Position numbers and translations under genes: made by a program
Notes under the pieces: model-generated
Databases searched by the model: none
What the model was told of the DNA's origin: nothing
What the model saw: the letters and a program-made list of their open reading frames with translations, nothing else
Shown: positions 60,192 to 64,000 of the stretch, in pieces
Layout: every line of letters starts with the position of its first letter
Position numbering within the stretch: the first letter of the stretch is position 1
NCBI RefSeq assembly: GCF_020882245.1
Contig: NC_083597.1
Location: forward strand, 34,760,652 to 34,824,651
Length of the DNA: 64,000 nt
Direction: 5' to 3'
Source: Rhopalosiphum padi
Taxonomy: Eukaryota; Arthropoda; Insecta; Hemiptera; Aphididae

Positions 60192-63100
60192 CTAAAACAA
60201 TGAAATATAATAAGTTCAGCATAATATACAATTATTTTTATGAAAATATATTAACAAACTTAAATATATTCACAAAAAAATTTGTAATTCAAGATTTAGT
60301 AAAAATAAAGTATTCAATAAATATTTTTAACCTTTTAATGTGCAACATTGTTTTTAACTAATTTTTTTGTTTTCTATATAAATGTCCTTCTCCAATAAAA
60401 AGAAAATATTTAAAATATTTTTTTAGATCTGTAGTGCAACATGCGACAACAGACATTATATTATGCATGTAATGTTTAATTTTTTAATTTTTTATATGTG
60501 GTATAATGCCAAAAAATTATAAAAGATATGTATAAGGAGGTATGGTATTATTTAATTTGAATTTAATAAAAAGTTTACTTTTGAAAACTAAGTAGAAGCT
60601 TCAAGCTTACCCTATTTTAGTCAGGTATATAATTCTATGAATAATTATGTGATAATAACAGATCGACAATTAATTATCAAAATTGAACGAAGTTATATTA
60701 GCTTACAACATATAAAATGTAAATAATCAGTATTTTAAAAATTAAACTTGGTATTTTTATATACAAATATTACATTAAATTATATACAATCTACAACCAT
60801 ACGGCATACAATATTATTCAAACTAAAAAAAGTCATGGCCGTTAAATATCAATACTTGGCAGACATACGTTTTTTTTTTTGTACGAAATCAAAAAAAAAT
60901 AGAATACACTCAATAATAATAATTTTTGATGTAACTAATCGTTCCTTATTATTATTCCTTAGTACAAGGCCTAAATATTCTAAAATTAGATAAACATTCC
61001 ATTTCACGTCATCTAACTTAAATGGTCCAGAAATAGTTAACTAATCTATGGTCCCGTGAGTTGCCAAATATATATTATTCTTTGTAATAATACACTTAGC
61101 ATTAATGTTGTCTATTACATATACGTTTTAAGCTGATCAAAACATTACTTTTATTCGGGGATCTAAAAAAATTGTAGTAGAAAAATATTAAAATAATAAC
61201 GATCGATAGAAAATATATTTATGAGTATACAGTTAAAAATATCTAAAATTCCTAAACGACTCAACTAAATTTGAATTTATCGTAGTCAAATTAATGTACA
61301 TAATAATGTGTAGAATATAAAGTATACAATACAAAATTATTTAAAACAATAAACGTATAACTAGATATGTGCAAAAATTGGTTAATAACCTTTTACGCAT
61401 ATATACGTATACATAGTATAATATAATTTAGAACGTACAAATTAAAACGAATATTTGGCATATAAAATTAGATCAATAAAGTATAAGTACATGGATAAAT
61501 AATAGCATTCGAAAGTGTCGTCGTAAATGTACGTGTTTATTATTAAAACGTAATAATATTTGGCAATGCATAATGCACATGTCTTTTTAATGGTTTGTTA
61601 CAAATATTGTAATTACTGAAGACAGGGAACCGATATAATAACATTGTATTATGTTTAATAATAATGACGCCATTAGATTTAAATAATTTAGATTAAATCT
61701 TCTACATTTTAAATCAGTAAAAATAAAATAATAAAGTAAGAACTATGTACCCATACAAAAAAGCTACTCTTTAAAATTTAAGTTTAAAATATCACAAAAT
61801 TAAAATTTTTATTTAAAAAATTGAATACCTAATACTTATTAACACAATAATGAAATTTAAAATAAATTGTTTCTAAAGTGAAAATGTGATATAATATTAT
61901 GAGAAAATATTTAATTTAATGTCATTTGATGTGCACGGAATAACAAATTAAAAGTATGTATACATTAAAATAATATTTTTACAAAAATTAATTATTTCAG
62001 TAACTTGCGTAAAAGTGTAAAAAAAATCTATTAAATGTACTCAGAATTAAAAATAACTGAATTTAAATATAACTAGATGTATTTATATTTATTTTTAGTA
62101 TACTTCCGCGTGTGTAACTAAATAACTATATTACCGAAAATTACCTTTACAATAATTGTATTTTATGTATAAATCTTTAAGTGTTAATTAAATATTATTT
62201 TTTTATTTAAATATCACAAATCCGTAACATTAACGTAAATATTCATCAAGTTATAGAACATAAAATTTAATTAAAAAAGATATAATGATTAAATATTATT
62301 TGAATAGATAAAGATTTATTAAAAGAGGTTTTAAGTTTAACTTTTTGGGAATAAGTTTGGTCTTGGCTTATGCATGTATTTAAGTGGATTTGCAATGTTA
62401 TGTTTCATTTATTAAATGATTAATTGTTAATAACTAAAGTAATGTGATGTATGCGAGTACGGAGTAATGATTAGCTTAATATAAAAATACATAAATAGTA
62501 TTATCAAAATAAAACTTAATTTGGGAAAGAGGTATACAGGTGTACAATAATTTACTTCACGAAAGCTTTATAACTTGGTTTAATGTTCTATTGTCATTTG
62601 GCAATGTCAATGTTCTGATTTAATTTTAATAAATATTTTTTTTAATTTTAGAGGGGTAGAATCTATGACCATGACACGAATGAAAAAACACGAGTCTAAA
62701 AACAAAAAATCTAAGAATAGCTAGGCCTTATAAAATATTTACTTGTCACTTAAACGTACACGACAAATTTCTCGTTTCTGTACAATTAATGTTTAGTGGT
62801 ATCATTACGAGCCATTTTATAGCGCCACTAAGTACAACGCCAGAGTTTACATTTAATTTATTATTCATAATATATTTTATATTTATATGACATACATGAC
62901 TACAAAATTATTATTTCACATAGACTAAAATTACAAAAAGTTATAACGAAGGATATATTAACATTTTACAAAACTAGTAATTTGTTTTATCAATCTAGAA
63001 ATATAAGATCGTGTGCTACTTATATTATTAAGATAGTAAGAGTTTTTGATAATGCTAAATATGTTAGGTGTAGTCGTGTATAAGAGTCTATGCTATTATA

Positions 63101-64000
63101 TACTTTAAATATTATTCGTTCTTGTAAACTTTTTTTTTATTGTTTCAGCATCAACTATACGTAGTTATTATCTTAATATATATATAATATATTATTGTTA
63201 TATGATAAACAAAATTGAACTAAATTCAAACTTATTGAAACGGAAAGACAACTTCATATTTGTTTTGATATCCACTTTTTTCTGGAGAAGGTATAGAAGG
63301 TATAATTTTAAGTATAGCAAAGATAAAGAATTAAATATTGAGTATTGACCCATACATTTGCATGCTGTATAGGGCGCATGTAAACCACTACAAGTACCTT
63401 TTTTTAGTGTAAATTCTACTAGGAAAAAAAAACAGGTAAAATTGAGTTTATGTAAATTCTACCAAAAAATAAAATCGGGTATAACGGTATTAAATTAATA
63501 ACTGTAGTCTGCAATCTATTATTATTAAAAACAATATTATAATTTTTATAATAATAATTGTCCACAAAATAATAATTAGGTATGCGTAATATGTCAAAAA
63601 ATATACAAAATTTTAAGATAAAAATAATAATTATCTGAACAATTCAATGACACGTTATATTATAATATTATTATTGTATTTCGTTAAGTAATCTGAATAA
63701 TCGTAATAATCAAGAAACAAATACCAATTTTAGCAATTTTGATGTATGTCATCTCACGGATGTAAACGTATTTAATGTAGGAAGGTCTTAACACTACTGG
63801 GATTTCCATATACCCATTACAGGTAAGAAAATAAAACTAGCGGAGTGAACAATCACCCGTTATATACTGCATTTTTTTTATAAATGCTGTACATTGTACA
63901 TAACCGATTTTTTATACACGCTCTTATATAGTTATACAGTAATATATACATAAAGCCTTCTTTTAAAAATATTTGGAAAATGCGATAATTTTGAAATTCG
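60192..64000 (-). other. PHACTR upstream intron, no exon recognised
   Basis: The acceptor at 60,192-60,193 (minus strand TTTTAG) shows this is intron. It is AT-rich to the window end. I found no exon matching the N-terminal PHACTR segments on the minus strand and no clear mobile element. A small minus frame at about 63,230-63,300 is discussed among the rejected items. Confidence 0.55.

Noticed and set aside
63228..63310. Small minus-strand frame with 'IPSIPSPEKSGYQ' and a good-looking acceptor
   Set aside because: The frame ends in a stop after about 30 codons, a donor is unclear, and it does not match PHACTR N-terminal sequence; kept as intron.
1..64000. CRISPR arrays, operons, bacterial features
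   Set aside because: No regularly spaced direct repeats or prokaryotic gene organisation; all recognised genes are spliced and animal-type.

Overview
The window is a piece of a very AT-rich insect nuclear genome, most likely an aphid or a close sternorrhynchan relative. The evidence is multi-exon genes with 57-95 nt introns, animal-specific protein families (PHACTR, LSM14, INPP5K-type phosphatase, membrane UGT), heavily diluted coding density and many short TIR elements of the 'CAGTGGCG' type. The aphid assignment is inference; the eukaryotic gene structure is seen directly. There are no rRNA, tRNA or CRISPR signals.

Layout: (1) 1-11.67 kb is gene-poor DNA with small TIR elements (mariner-, pogo- and hAT-like). 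(2) 11,675-17,011 (+) is a complete UDP-glycosyltransferase gene: a GC-rich 846-nt first exon, a 3.6-kb intron, then three AT-rich exons (524 aa). (3) 20.2-22.3 kb is a decayed P-element/THAP9-type transposase. (4) 24,004-33,525 (+) is the puromycin-sensitive aminopeptidase gene (873 aa). (5) 36,571-43,191 (+) is an LSM14/trailer hitch mRNP protein gene (about 556 aa, polyQ tract). (6) 46,473-47,809 is a Merlin-family DNA transposon with 39-bp TIRs and an 8-bp target duplication; 47.9-50.9 kb holds further TIR elements, some nested. (7) 51,797-55,754 (+) is an INPP5K-type inositol polyphosphate 5-phosphatase gene with a SKICH domain, carrying an apparent 1-nt frameshift in an A9 run. (8) 57,045-60,191 (-) is the 3' part of a phosphatase-and-actin-regulator (PHACTR) gene with three RPEL repeats; its 5' exons were not found in the window.

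The genes are unrelated housekeeping or detoxification loci and form no operon-like unit; INPP5K and PHACTR are convergent. The strongest new observation is in the aminopeptidase gene. Two adjacent homologous exons (30,583-30,748 and 30,793-30,943) have the same phases and are separated by only 44 nt. Including both or neither creates an early stop, so they look mutually exclusive. The first version replaces the conserved TQxE residues that bind the substrate N-terminus, so the gene probably makes a second isoform with altered or lost catalysis.
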